DNA from: Fibrella rubiginis | Lineage (GTDB): Bacteria; Bacteroidota; Bacteroidia; Cytophagales; Spirosomataceae | Assembly (NCBI RefSeq): GCF_017353185.1 | Contig: NZ_JAFMYV010000005.1 | Coordinates: forward strand, 186,001 to 250,000 | DNA: 64,000 nt | Reading direction: 5' to 3' | Shown here: positions 27,249-35,066 of the stretch, one piece after another | Layout of the letters: the number at the start of each line of letters is the position of its first letter | Position numbering within the stretch: position 1 is the stretch's first letter | Program-made: the position numbers and the translations under genes | The notes under the pieces: generated by a model | What the model was told of the DNA's origin: nothing | Databases searched by the model: none | Seen by the model: the letters and a program-made list of their open reading frames with translations, nothing else

Positions 27249-28963
27249 ATTCTAAATCCTTGTCCCAAACTCTCCCCCCTTAATTGTAACCCCGGCGGCC
27301 TATAGGGGGCGCAGGGGAGCGGGGCGGCGTAGCAGTTGCTCCAATAGCCCCGGATGCCGTGGGCCACGTCGGTGCGGTCGGTGGCGAGGTAAAGGGTTTG
27401 GCTGCCAAGTGAGACGGTCGTTAGCGGTGGATTGGGGTAGGGTGCGGGAAGCAACCAGGAGATAACTTCACGCTTAAAGGAGGCAGTTAATAAGCTCGTT
27501 GTCAGTAAGATACCGAGTAGCGAGAATGTAGATTGGCGTTGGCTACTGGTTAACGTGGCCATGAGCCGTTGCGCTACCGGGCCGTAGACAAGCAGCAATA
27601 GCAGCAGCACACTGGCCGCGCCAAAACGCAGATCGGGAGCCAGTAAAAACCAGAAGGTCACACCCACTGTAGCGGTAATTAAGGCCCATAGCTGGCCGTA
27701 TTTGCCTGTGTGCGCTGTTCTTTTTTGGCCGAAGAAGGCCGCGACGGGTACGCCTGCCAGCAAGACGGCCGTGACTTGTTCCAGAGGTGGGCGGGTGATG
27801 AACCAGTGCGGCACCCACGCCCCGACGCGCCACGCCGGGCCAGCATAGCCCGCTTTGGTGCCGTCGGTAAGGTTAAATAGCCCTTGCTCAATCAGGTAAC
27901 GAGGCACTTTCCAATCAACGGAGAACAGATCGACGAGGGGGCTTAGGGTGGGGTAGACAAGGTAGCCCGTCAGGATCATGTTGCCCGCCCACCAGTAGGC
28001 GGTAGCCAACACAATGGTGATGGTAGCGACCGTCAGGAAGGGCCAATTGCGTTGTCGTAACGCCTGTAGCAACGTCAGCGCGGGTAGCAGTAACACCGTC
28101 ACCGTGCTCAGTTTGGTGGTCATTGCCGCCAGCCCGAACAGCAGACAAAGCCAGGCCTCGATGCCCAGTGGTTTTGCCCGAAAGCCGTTGTTATCGAGCC
28201 AGATAAACAGGACCATGCCGGCGTAGAGCTGGGCCGGTAGGTCGGGGGTGGGTGAAGCCAATGTCCAGTGGAACACAAGCAGCAGACCGGCCATGAAACC
28301 CGCCCACAACCACGCCAACGGCTTTTTCTGCCATATCGTAACGGCATAGGCCAGGCCCATCAGTAGCAGCCAGCCATTGATGCCGTGCCAGGGCGATACG
28401 GTGTTTGCCAGTGCGTTGGTGACGGGTGCGCCTGGCAGTGGCAGGGCGAAAAAGGCATTCAGCAAAAACCATGAGTTGTTGAACCCAAAGCGGTAGTTCA
28501 GATTGGCCAGTCCCGGCACAATGGCATAGTGCCTGATCCATTCGATCATGGGTGCGTGGTAGCCGCCCGTATCGTTCAGGCGGGGTAGTTGCGCGCTTCG
28601 AATCAGGACAGTCAGGAAAGCTAACCCTAACACGGTAGGCCAGATCCAGCGCGTCAGCGCGTTCTTCGGAGCCTTCCTGGCTGTATCGGAAGTCGGCCTC
28701 CATGCCGAAAATGGCTTTTTCCAGATAGCATAACCCACCAAAATCGCCGCAACAAGTACATGCACAACGGCGTTGATGGGCAGCCAGAGATACAAATACC
28801 CCAACGCGTTGGTGAGTATAGCGGCCCCCAACAGGCAAAACAATGGCCAGGGAAGCGGATAAACGTCTACTGAAATAAAACGACGAACCAGGGCTATTAA
28901 GGCATGGCCCGCCAGGTAACAGATCAGGGTGATATAAAGCCAAACAGCGGAAGTAAGCAGCAT
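27242..28963 (-). CDS. LIC_10190-family multi-pass membrane protein
   Basis: 573 residues, about 12 membrane segments. The motif PRLNDTGGYHAPMIEWIRHYAIVPGLANLNYRFGFNNSWF is characteristic of the LIC_10190 group of GT-C-like membrane proteins (an acidic residue and His in the first large loop). Likely a polyprenyl-phosphate-sugar-dependent glycosyltransferase or a polymer-assembly protein; activity unproven. Convergent with DPP-IV through the hairpin at 27124-27248. Confidence 0.82.
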   Translation of the reverse strand: MLLTSAVWLYITLICYLAGHALIALVRRFISVDVYPLPWPLFCLLGAAILTNALGYLYLWLPINAVVHVLVAAILVGYAIWKKPFSAWRPTSDTARKAPKNALTRWIWPTVLGLAFLTVLIRSAQLPRLNDTGGYHAPMIEWIRHYAIVPGLANLNYRFGFNNSWFLLNAFFALPLPGAPVTNALANTVSPWHGINGWLLLMGLAYAVTIWQKKPLAWLWAGFMAGLLLVFHWTLASPTPDLPAQLYAGMVLFIWLDNNGFRAKPLGIEAWLCLLFGLAAMTTKLSTVTVLLLPALTLLQALRQRNWPFLTVATITIVLATAYWWAGNMILTGYLVYPTLSPLVDLFSVDWKVPRYLIEQGLFNLTDGTKAGYAGPAWRVGAWVPHWFITRPPLEQVTAVLLAGVPVAAFFGQKRTAHTGKYGQLWALITATVGVTFWFLLAPDLRFGAASVLLLLLLVYGPVAQRLMATLTSSQRQSTFSLLGILLTTSLLTASFKREVISWLLPAPYPNPPLTTVSLGSQTLYLATDRTDVAHGIRGYWSNCYAAPLPCAPYRPPGLQLRGESLGQGFRIN

Positions 28964-29312
28964 AACATGCCCCGGTCAGGGAGGGGGGCCATCCGCGAAG
29001 TTACGGTCTGTGACGGGGTTGTGACCGTAGTGCAGGCTTTTGAGGTGTATCCATAAAAAAAGCGGAGAGGGCGACCCATCCGCTTCATGAAAAATAATAA
29101 GGTGATTGAATGCTATAGAAAAGGGCTTAGGTAATAGTCGGTCAATAGAAAAGAAAGGGTTAGGAATAGGAAACTGTACGTTGACAAAGATAAAGTTTAG
29201 GATAATAATAAGAAATAATTGCTCGTAAGGATTTCTGTCGAAATAGTGGGGAAAGCAAAATAAGTTGAGTAAATGTGCTCATGAAACGGCCATTATGTTA
29301 GCCAACGGTCAG
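28964..29312. other. 349-bp gene-free region
   Basis: Contains a short inverted repeat ACGGTC/GACCGT (29003-29008 and 29023-29028) and the minus-strand terminator at 29055-29085. From 29090 to 29265 the DNA is clearly AT-rich compared with the surrounding genes and shows no convincing ORF or RNA gene. A plus-strand frame starting near 29265 is antisense to meaB and has no family features. Confidence 0.5.
29055..29085 (-). terminator. Rho-independent terminator downstream of meaB
   Basis: On the minus strand, stem AAGCGGA/TCCGCTT (29079-29085 with 29060-29066) is followed by a T-run (29055-29060). It lies 228 bp after the meaB stop at 29313. Confidence 0.75.
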
Positions 29313-30311
29313 TTAGCGAAACCGGGGCATAAGCTGGTCTACAGCCAATGTGGGCAACAGGGTACCGTCAACTACCTGTTTTTCAACATGTGCCAGGCTG
29401 TTTGCTATGTCTGGCCGCGCGAAAAACTGCTGCTCAATGCGCTGGCGAAGCAGCGATCTGAACCAGTCGAGCGCCTGTTGTTGCCTATGCCGAAGCCATG
29501 CCGATGAGCCATCGGGGGCCGGCTCATTCATCAGGGTCTGATGGGTTTCAATCATAGTCCACAGTTCGGCAATACCCGTATTATTTAGGGCAGAACAACT
29601 GACCACGGGTGGTTGCCAGCCGGTGTCGGTAGGCGGAAAAAGGTGGAGTGCGTTCTGGTATTCCAGCCGGGCACGGTTGGCGGCAGGTATATTGTCGCCG
29701 TCGGCTTTAGTGATCGCGAGGGCGTCGGCCAGTTCCATAATGCCGCGTTTCATGCCCTGAAGCTCGTCGCCCGCCCCGGCAAGCATAAGCAGTAAAAAGA
29801 AGTCGACCATACCGTGCACCAGTGTTTCTGACTGCCCCACGCCCACGGTTTCGATTAAAATAAGGTCGAAACCGGCAGCTTCGCAGAGGAGCATGGTCTC
29901 ACGGGTGCGGTAGGCCACGCCCCCCAGCGAATCACCCGCCGGCGAGGGCCGGATGTAGGCCAGCGGGTCCATGGATAAGGTTTCCATGCGCGTCTTGTCG
30001 CCCAGAATGCTTCCCCCCGACCGTTGACTGGTTGGGTCGATGGTGAGCACGGCCAGTTGTTTACCCAATCCGGTAAGGTGTTTCCCGAAAGCTTCGATAA
30101 AGGTGCTTTTGCCCACCCCCGGCACGCCCGTGATGCCCACCCGCACCGACGTTTGCGGCAGGTGGGGTAGTACGCCCTCCAGCACCGCCTGCGCCAGTGT
30201 CTGATCGGCAGGTAACTGGCTCTCCACCAACGTAATGGCCCGGCTCAGCACCAGCCGATCACCCGCCCGCAGGCCGTCGATGTAGTAGGAAGGATGTTGG
30301 CGGGGGCGCAT
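29313..30311 (-). CDS. meaB: Methylmalonyl-CoA mutase-associated GTPase MeaB
   Basis: 332 residues from ATG 30311 (MRPRQHPSYYIDG). Walker A GVPGVGKST at 62-70, then LAVLTIDPTSQRSGGSILGDKTRM, ETVGVGQSE (switch/Walker B) and ITKADGDN (NKxD-like). The order and length fit MeaB/ArgK, the G3E-type GTPase that loads and protects adenosylcobalamin in methylmalonyl-CoA mutase. The mutase genes are not in the window. A longer upstream frame would translate the hairpin 30321-30427 and is not used. Confidence 0.93.
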   Translation of the reverse strand: MRPRQHPSYYIDGLRAGDRLVLSRAITLVESQLPADQTLAQAVLEGVLPHLPQTSVRVGITGVPGVGKSTFIEAFGKHLTGLGKQLAVLTIDPTSQRSGGSILGDKTRMETLSMDPLAYIRPSPAGDSLGGVAYRTRETMLLCEAAGFDLILIETVGVGQSETLVHGMVDFFLLLMLAGAGDELQGMKRGIMELADALAITKADGDNIPAANRARLEYQNALHLFPPTDTGWQPPVVSCSALNNTGIAELWTMIETHQTLMNEPAPDGSSAWLRHRQQQALDWFRSLLRQRIEQQFFARPDIANSLAHVEKQVVDGTLLPTLAVDQLMPRFR

Positions 30312-30320
30312 GGGAGACTT

Positions 30321-30427
30321 AATGAATAATGTACAATGTATAATGAACAATGGGCTGACGCACAAGCAAACCCGCTGACAAGGAGGCGTGAGCATCATTG
30401 TTCATTATACAGTGTACATTATTCATT
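30321..30427. repeat. Heptamer-ladder inverted repeat of ATGWAYA type
   Basis: Left arm 30321-30352 reads ATGAATA, ATGTACA, ATGTATA, ATGAACA, ATG in 7-nt register. The right arm 30396-30427 has one mismatch over 32 bp. The inside carries GGGCTGACGC, related to the GTTGGCTGACGC cap. The ispD stop codon (30423-30425) is inside the right arm. The arm ends 9 bp before the meaB ATG. Confidence 0.95.
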
Positions 30428-31094
30428 TCAAATCGTCCGGCGTGGTGATCTTGATGTTTTCGTAGTCGCCTTCGATGAGGGTGATCGGGTAACCCGCAAA
30501 TTCGAGGACGCTGGCGCAGTCGGTGAAGTGGGGTTGTTCGGGGCCGGAGAAAGCCTGCCGGAACCAGTCGAGGCGGAACGTTTGGGGGGTTTGTACCAGC
30601 CGAACCCGCGCCCGGTCGATGGCTTCTGAATAGCCGTTTTCGCCTAATAACCGGACCGAATCCTTTGCCGCCACGCAGGTAACGGCACTGCCCTTATGTG
30701 AAGCTGTAGCAAAACTTACGGCAATGACACCCGCTGATACATAAGGTCTTACGCCGTCATGTACCGCCACCAGCCCCGTAGCGTCGGCCTCAGTCGGGAT
30801 GCTGGCGAGGCCGTTGCGTACCGACTGAAAACGGGTGGCTCCTCCAAGGATGGTGGTGACGTTGGGGGGGTAAAAATTATGGTCAACGCAAAGGCTTTCC
30901 CACACGGCTACATCGCGTTCGGGCAGGACAAGGCGGATGGGTAGTTCGGGCGAATAGGCCAGAAACTGCTCGATGGTGCGTTGGAGGATGGGCTTGCCGT
31001 TGAGCAGCAAAAACTGCTTGGCCACCTCGGTTTTCATGCGGCTCCCGCTGCCGCCCGCCACAATGATGGCAAAGAAATTGGTCGTGCGTGTCAA
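30423..31094 (-). CDS. ispD: 2-C-methyl-D-erythritol 4-phosphate cytidylyltransferase
   Basis: 223 residues. CTP-binding loop AIIVAGGSGSRMKTEVAKQFLLLNGKP, then GGATRFQSVRNGL, VHDGVRPYVS and RVRLVQTPQTFR, all IspD signatures. It makes CDP-methylerythritol in the MEP isoprenoid pathway. The only plausible start is TTG at 31094. The frame upstream holds no ATG or GTG before a stop inside the hairpin 31106-31195. A TTG start could keep expression low. Confidence 0.92.
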   Translation of the reverse strand: MTRTTNFFAIIVAGGSGSRMKTEVAKQFLLLNGKPILQRTIEQFLAYSPELPIRLVLPERDVAVWESLCVDHNFYPPNVTTILGGATRFQSVRNGLASIPTEADATGLVAVHDGVRPYVSAGVIAVSFATASHKGSAVTCVAAKDSVRLLGENGYSEAIDRARVRLVQTPQTFRLDWFRQAFSGPEQPHFTDCASVLEFAGYPITLIEGDYENIKITTPDDLK

Positions 31095-31105
31095 AGCGAA
31101 GGTGA

Positions 31106-31195
31106 GTTTAACGTCTAATGTCTAACGTTTAAAGTTGCTTCGCGAGGGTTGTATTTCGCGAAGCAACTTTAAACGTTAGACATTAGACGTTAAAC
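31106..31195. repeat. Heptamer-ladder inverted repeat (GTTGCTTCGCG cap), 40-bp perfect arms
   Basis: Left arm 31106-31145 reads GTTTAAC, GTCTAAT, GTCTAAC, GTTTAAA and GTTGCTTCGCGA. The right arm 31156-31195 is its perfect complement. It fills the gap between the queA stop (31199) and the ispD start (31094). Confidence 0.97.
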
Positions 31196-31198
31196 CAT

Positions 31199-32242
31199 CT
31201 AAATAATCAACATCGCGTCGCCGTAGGTGAAGAAGCGGTACTTCTCCTGAATGGCCACTTTGTAGGCTTCCTTAATGAGCTCATGTCCACCAAAGGCCGA
31301 CGTCATCATCAACAGCACCGATTCAGGCAGGTGGAAGTTGGTCAATAGCGCGTTGGCGATTTTGAAGTCGTAGGGTGGGAAGATAAACCGGTCTGTCCAG
31401 CCTTCCACCGGCTTCAGCCGTGCGTTGGCCGACACCGACGATTCGAGGGCTTTGAGGGCGGTGGTACCAATGGCGCACACACGCTTACCCTCGTCCAGGC
31501 CTTTGTTCACGATCTGCACCGCTTCGGGTTCGATCCGGAAATTCTCGGAATCGGTTTTGTGCTTGGTCAGGTCTTCTACGTCAACCTGCCGGAACGTGCC
31601 GAGACCAATGTGCAGGGTAACGGGGGCAAAATGAATGCCTTTGATTTCCATCCGCTTCATCATGGCGCGGGTGAAATGCAACCCCGCCGTGGGGGCCGCC
31701 ACCGCACCGACGTGCTTGGCAAAAACGGTCTGGAAATGCTCCCGATCTGCCTCCACCGACTCGCGCATGATTTCGCGGGGGATGGGCATTTCGCCGAGCT
31801 GATCCACAGCTTTCATGAACTCGTCGTGGTTGCCATCAAACAAAAACCGGATGGTACGGCCGCGCGACGTGGTGTTATCAATGACTTCGGCCACCAGATC
31901 ACTATCGCCAAAGTAGAGTTTGTTACCCACCCGAATTTTGCGGGCTGGATCTACCAGTACATCCCACAATTTCATTTCGCGGTTAAGCTCGCGGAGCAGG
32001 AATACTTCGATCTTCGCACCCGTTTTTTCCTTATTGCCGTATAGCCGTGCGGGAAACACCTTGGTATTGTTGATCACCATCACATCGCCATCCGTAAAGT
32101 AGCTCAGGATGTCGGGAAATTTCTTGTGTTCAATTGTCTTTGCCTTGCGGTCGATGACCATTAGCCGCGCTTCGCCCCGTTCAACGGGATATTTGGCAAT
32201 CAGACTTTCGGGGAGGTCAAATCTAAATTCAGATAGCTTCAT
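31199..32242 (-). CDS. queA: S-adenosylmethionine:tRNA ribosyltransferase-isomerase
   Basis: 347 residues from ATG 32242 ([19 protein letters not shown]). Signatures [62 protein letters not shown] and [13 protein letters not shown]. It transfers and isomerises the ribosyl group of SAM onto 7-aminomethyl-7-deazaguanine in tRNA to give epoxyqueuosine. A TATCTTTG promoter element lies 47 bp upstream of the start. Confidence 0.96.
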   Translation of the reverse strand: MKLSEFRFDLPESLIAKYPVERGEARLMVIDRKAKTIEHKKFPDILSYFTDGDVMVINNTKVFPARLYGNKEKTGAKIEVFLLRELNREMKLWDVLVDPARKIRVGNKLYFGDSDLVAEVIDNTTSRGRTIRFLFDGNHDEFMKAVDQLGEMPIPREIMRESVEADREHFQTVFAKHVGAVAAPTAGLHFTRAMMKRMEIKGIHFAPVTLHIGLGTFRQVDVEDLTKHKTDSENFRIEPEAVQIVNKGLDEGKRVCAIGTTALKALESSVSANARLKPVEGWTDRFIFPPYDFKIANALLTNFHLPESVLLMMTSAFGGHELIKEAYKVAIQEKYRFFTYGDAMLII

Positions 32243-32288
32243 ATATACACTCCCCTGAAAACCAACTAATAGAATACGGGGAATTTTG

Positions 32289-32296
32289 CAAAGATA
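32289..32296 (-). promoter_or_regulatory. Promoter -7 element for queA
   Basis: On the minus strand TATCTTTG matches TANNTTTG, 47 nt before the queA ATG. No clean TTG is seen 19-20 nt upstream; that region runs into the arm of the hairpin 32315-32396. Confidence 0.5.
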
Positions 32297-32314
32297 CAAA
32301 TTTAAAGTCTGGAA

Positions 32315-32396
32315 AGTCGTAGGCGTGGGTACGGTTAGTCTGGAAAGTCAACAAGCAGAATGACTTTCCAGACTAACCGTACCCACGCCTACGACT
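32315..32396. repeat. Inverted repeat, 36-bp perfect arms
   Basis: Arms 32315-32350 and 32361-32396 are perfectly complementary. AGTCTGGAAAGTC occurs at 32306-32318 and again at 32337-32349 as a direct repeat across the left arm edge. It lies between the stop of the 120-residue gene (32403) and the queA promoter. Confidence 0.96.
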
Positions 32397-32402
32397 AGCG
32401 AC

Positions 32403-32765
32403 TCACAACCCCGTTGTTGGCGTAATGGGCTGTACAGCCCCTTCCGTGTTGACATGAGCCCGGTCAGAGACATTGAATTTAGCCATCAGTTCAGGCGAAG
32501 CTTCGTTGGAGTAGGTACCCTGAGCGGCTACGAACAGGCCTTTCATGCCGTTTTTGCAGGAAATTGCGTAAAGTGTCATCTCGTCGCCGGGGTCAGATGT
32601 ACCCTCGAACCGGTGGAACTCGTCGACCGTAAATTCGTCGTTGCGCAGTTTGATATCGTCGTGGCTGGTCACTTTCAGATAATCACCGGCGGGGGCTAGT
32701 TCTTCGGTATAACCGCGCTTTTGCAGGTCCTGCATCGCCTCGGTGAGGGTGGTGAAGTGGTTCAT
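32403..32765 (-). CDS. Conserved small cytosolic protein of Bacteroidota, unknown function
   Basis: 120 residues: LTEAMQDLQKRGYTEE at the start, KLRNDEFTVDEFHRFEGTSDPGDEMTLYAISC in the middle, GMKGLFVAAQGTYSNEASPELMAKF near the end. Similar proteins are, as I recall, often labelled phosphoribosylpyrophosphate synthetase, but it is far too short and has none of the PRPP synthetase motifs, so I do not use that name. No signal peptide. Confidence 0.8.
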   Translation of the reverse strand: MNHFTTLTEAMQDLQKRGYTEELAPAGDYLKVTSHDDIKLRNDEFTVDEFHRFEGTSDPGDEMTLYAISCKNGMKGLFVAAQGTYSNEASPELMAKFNVSDRAHVNTEGAVQPITPTTGL

Positions 32766-32888
32766 AACAGTGTGTTTTTTTAACTACTAAACCGCCCACG
32801 CGGGTAGTTGTTCGCCAGGGTGCTGCCGACCGACTGTCTGGTACACTACGAATAAGTATTTGTTCGATAGAAATACCAGAACAATCAG

Positions 32889-32914
32889 TTACCAACCCTA
32901 CTTATCGGTTGGTA
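32889..32914 (+). promoter_or_regulatory. Inverted motif TACCAACC/GGTTGGTA before the lipoprotein propeller gene
   Basis: TACCAACC (32890-32897) and GGTTGGTA (32907-32914) form a perfect 8-bp dyad with a 9-nt spacer, 16 bp before the ATG. The 11-mer TTACCAACCCT (32889-32899) is repeated exactly at 34114-34124 in front of the ABC exporter, again with an inverted partner. Confidence 0.55.
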
Positions 32915-32930
32915 CATGTAAAACTCGACC

Positions 32931-33923
32931 ATGAAAAAATTACGACTGAACGTTAGCCACGCGGCCCTTTTGGGGCTGCTGGCCCTGAGCGCCTGTGATC
33001 ACCGGAACCTTGATCCTACAGCGCCGGCTTTTGGCCAAACTATCCCCTTCATTGCTGCCCGCCAGTATCCGGAGGGCATTGCCTACGCACCTTCACTCAG
33101 CAAATTCCTGGTTACTTCGCTCACCTTGGGCAAGGTGGGCACGGTGGATATGAACGGTCAGTACGCCGATCTTTTCACCGACCCGCAACTAATTTCAACG
33201 CTGGGTGTGAAAGTGTTCAACGGGAAAGTGTACGTCTGTAATGGGGCTCAACCCATCGCCGATAAGACCACGCCGCAAGCCACCGGCAAAACAGCTGGGC
33301 TTTTCGTCTATGATCTAACTACCAGGCAGATAACGCGTAGAACGGACCTGGCCGCGCTGCTACCGGGAGCCCCGCACATAGCCAACGACGTGGCCCTCGA
33401 CGCGCAGGGCGTGGCCTATGTAACGGACTCGTTTTCGCCGGTAGTTTACCGGGTAGGGGCCGACGGTGCAGCTTCAGTATTAGCCAACGATTCCCGTTTT
33501 GCCGTACCGACGGGGCAGTTTGGCCTGAACGGTATTGTGTATCACCCCGGTAATTACCTGATCGTGGTAAAATCATCGACAGGCCAGTTATACAAGATTG
33601 ACCTGGGTAATGGTAACGCCATTACGGAGGTTACTGGGTTTGCACCAGTTACGGGTGGCGACGGTATGGTACTGATCGACAATGATTTATACGTTGTTAA
33701 CAATCGCAGTCAGGTAACGCAACTGCGCGGGGCCAACAACTGGGCAACGGCGTCGGTGGTTAAAACAGATGCAGCAGGGTATGTGCAGGCTACGACCAAC
33801 ACCATCGTGAACGGGCAGGTTTACACGCTCAACGCCCGCATTGGTGAAGTCGGCGCTGCCGCGGCCAGCGGTAGTCCCGCCAGCCTGACCAATTCGGGCT
33901 ATAGTATTGAGCGGTTTAAATAG
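32931..33923 (+). CDS. Lipoprotein with SMP-30/NHL-like beta-propeller
   Basis: 330 residues, lipobox LLALSAC with Cys22. The mature protein shows repeating propeller strands (YPEGIAYAPSLSKFLVTSL, IANDVALDAQGVAYVTDSF, GLNGIVYHPGNYLIVVKSSTGQLYKIDL, GDGMVLIDNDLYVVNN), as in SMP-30/gluconolactonase/YncE-like proteins. Probably a periplasmic or surface binding protein or lactonase. Shares an upstream motif with the following ABC exporter. Confidence 0.82.
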   Translation: MKKLRLNVSHAALLGLLALSACDHRNLDPTAPAFGQTIPFIAARQYPEGIAYAPSLSKFLVTSLTLGKVGTVDMNGQYADLFTDPQLISTLGVKVFNGKVYVCNGAQPIADKTTPQATGKTAGLFVYDLTTRQITRRTDLAALLPGAPHIANDVALDAQGVAYVTDSFSPVVYRVGADGAASVLANDSRFAVPTGQFGLNGIVYHPGNYLIVVKSSTGQLYKIDLGNGNAITEVTGFAPVTGGDGMVLIDNDLYVVNNRSQVTQLRGANNWATASVVKTDAAGYVQATTNTIVNGQVYTLNARIGEVGAAAASGSPASLTNSGYSIERFK

Positions 33924-34026
33924 GAGAGTTTAAGTCTAATGTTCAAGGTCCAACGTTGCTTCGCGCTCAGACACTAAGAGCACGAAGCAGCGTTGGACCT
34001 TGAACATTAGACTTAAACTCTCCTAT
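33920..34026. repeat. Heptamer-ladder inverted repeat (GTTGCTTCGCG cap), 48-bp arms
   Basis: Left arm 33920-33967: ATAGGAGA, then GTTTAA, GTCTAAT, GTTCAAG, GTCCAAC and GTTGCTTCGCGCT. The right arm 33979-34026 has two mismatches, both compatible with G-U pairs in RNA. The TAG stop of the propeller gene (33921-33923) is inside the left arm. Confidence 0.96.
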
Positions 34027-34071
34027 CTCCCGCATATCACCTATTGCAACCGGTGAGGTAGAAAAAGTATC

Positions 34072-34129
34072 AGGGTTGGTAACGGATGCGTAGCATTAAG
34101 CTGCGATCATTCCTTACCAACCCTTTTTT
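34072..34129 (+). terminator. Terminator-like hairpin abutting the ABC ATPase start codon
   Basis: AGGGTTGGTAA (34072-34082) pairs perfectly with TTACCAACCCT (34114-34124), followed by six T (34124-34129) and then immediately the ATG at 34130. It has all parts of an intrinsic terminator, but its place points to an attenuator or operator for the exporter. The motif is shared with 32889-32899. Confidence 0.55.
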
Positions 34130-35026
34130 ATGCAACTCACCATTCAGAATCTGTCGAAAACGTACTCAAACGGGGTTCGTGCGCTCGACAACGTATCACT
34201 GACGATTCCCACGGGTATGTATGGCCTGCTGGGTCAAAATGGCGCGGGCAAGTCGACGCTGATGCGCACGCTGGCTACCCTGCAGGACGCCGATAGCGGC
34301 ACGGCTATGCTCGGTGACGCCCTGGGTTCAGGGCAGGTCCTCGATGTGCTGAACCAAAAAGAAGCGGTGCGGCGCACCCTGGGCTATTTGCCGCAGGAAT
34401 TTGGCGTCTACCCCCGCGTGTCGGCGAGCGAGTTACTCGACCATTTCGCCATGCTGAAGGGGGTAGTCAATGGTAAAGAGCGCGGCCAACTGGTTGAGGC
34501 GTTATTACACCGGGTGAACCTCTGGGATATGCGTAAAAAGGCCGTCAGCAGCTATTCGGGCGGTATGAAACAGCGGTTTGGCATTGCCCAGGCCCTCATT
34601 GGCGAACCCCAGCTGATTATCGTCGACGAACCCACGGCGGGCCTCGACCCCGGCGAGCGCAACCGGTTCTACAACCTGCTGTCTGAAATCGGCGAGAACG
34701 TCATCGTGATCCTCTCCACCCATATTGTGCAGGACGTGATGGAGCTATGCAACAACATGGCGATCATCCATCAGGGGCGGGTGCTTTTCAGCGGCACACC
34801 GCAGCAAGCGGTAAACGGCCTTTCGGGGAAAGTATGGGCCAAATCGATCCCCAAAGCCGACCTGCCCACCTATCAGCAAACGCACACGGTTATTTCCAGC
34901 AAGCTTGTTGGTGGCAAACCCCAAATCCACGTCCTGAGCGATGTTGCCCCTGAAGGCTTCAAGGCCGTGCAGCCCGATTTGGAGGACGTGTTCTTCTCGG
35001 AGATACAGGCAGGAATAGAACGCTGA
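34130..35026 (+). CDS. ABC transporter ATP-binding protein
   Basis: 298 residues. Walker A GQNGAGKST near 38-46, Q-loop GYLPQEFGVYPRVSA, signature YSGGMKQRFGIAQAL, Walker B LIIVDEPTAGLDPGERN and H-loop STHI. The C-terminal 70 residues are a typical extension of ABC-2-type exporters. It energises the permease/peptidase protein encoded 40 bp downstream. Confidence 0.95.
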   Translation: MQLTIQNLSKTYSNGVRALDNVSLTIPTGMYGLLGQNGAGKSTLMRTLATLQDADSGTAMLGDALGSGQVLDVLNQKEAVRRTLGYLPQEFGVYPRVSASELLDHFAMLKGVVNGKERGQLVEALLHRVNLWDMRKKAVSSYSGGMKQRFGIAQALIGEPQLIIVDEPTAGLDPGERNRFYNLLSEIGENVIVILSTHIVQDVMELCNNMAIIHQGRVLFSGTPQQAVNGLSGKVWAKSIPKADLPTYQQTHTVISSKLVGGKPQIHVLSDVAPEGFKAVQPDLEDVFFSEIQAGIER

Positions 35027-35066
35027 TTTTGTCATCCCTAAACATCCGCGTTCCCCTTACCTCACT

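Noticed and set aside
29265..29507. Plus-strand 80-codon frame opposite meaB
   Set aside because: Antisense to conserved meaB sequence, no motif, no promoter element.
32403..32765. Phosphoribosylpyrophosphate synthetase
   Set aside because: The label is often given to such proteins, but at 120 residues it has no PRPP-binding or catalytic motif.
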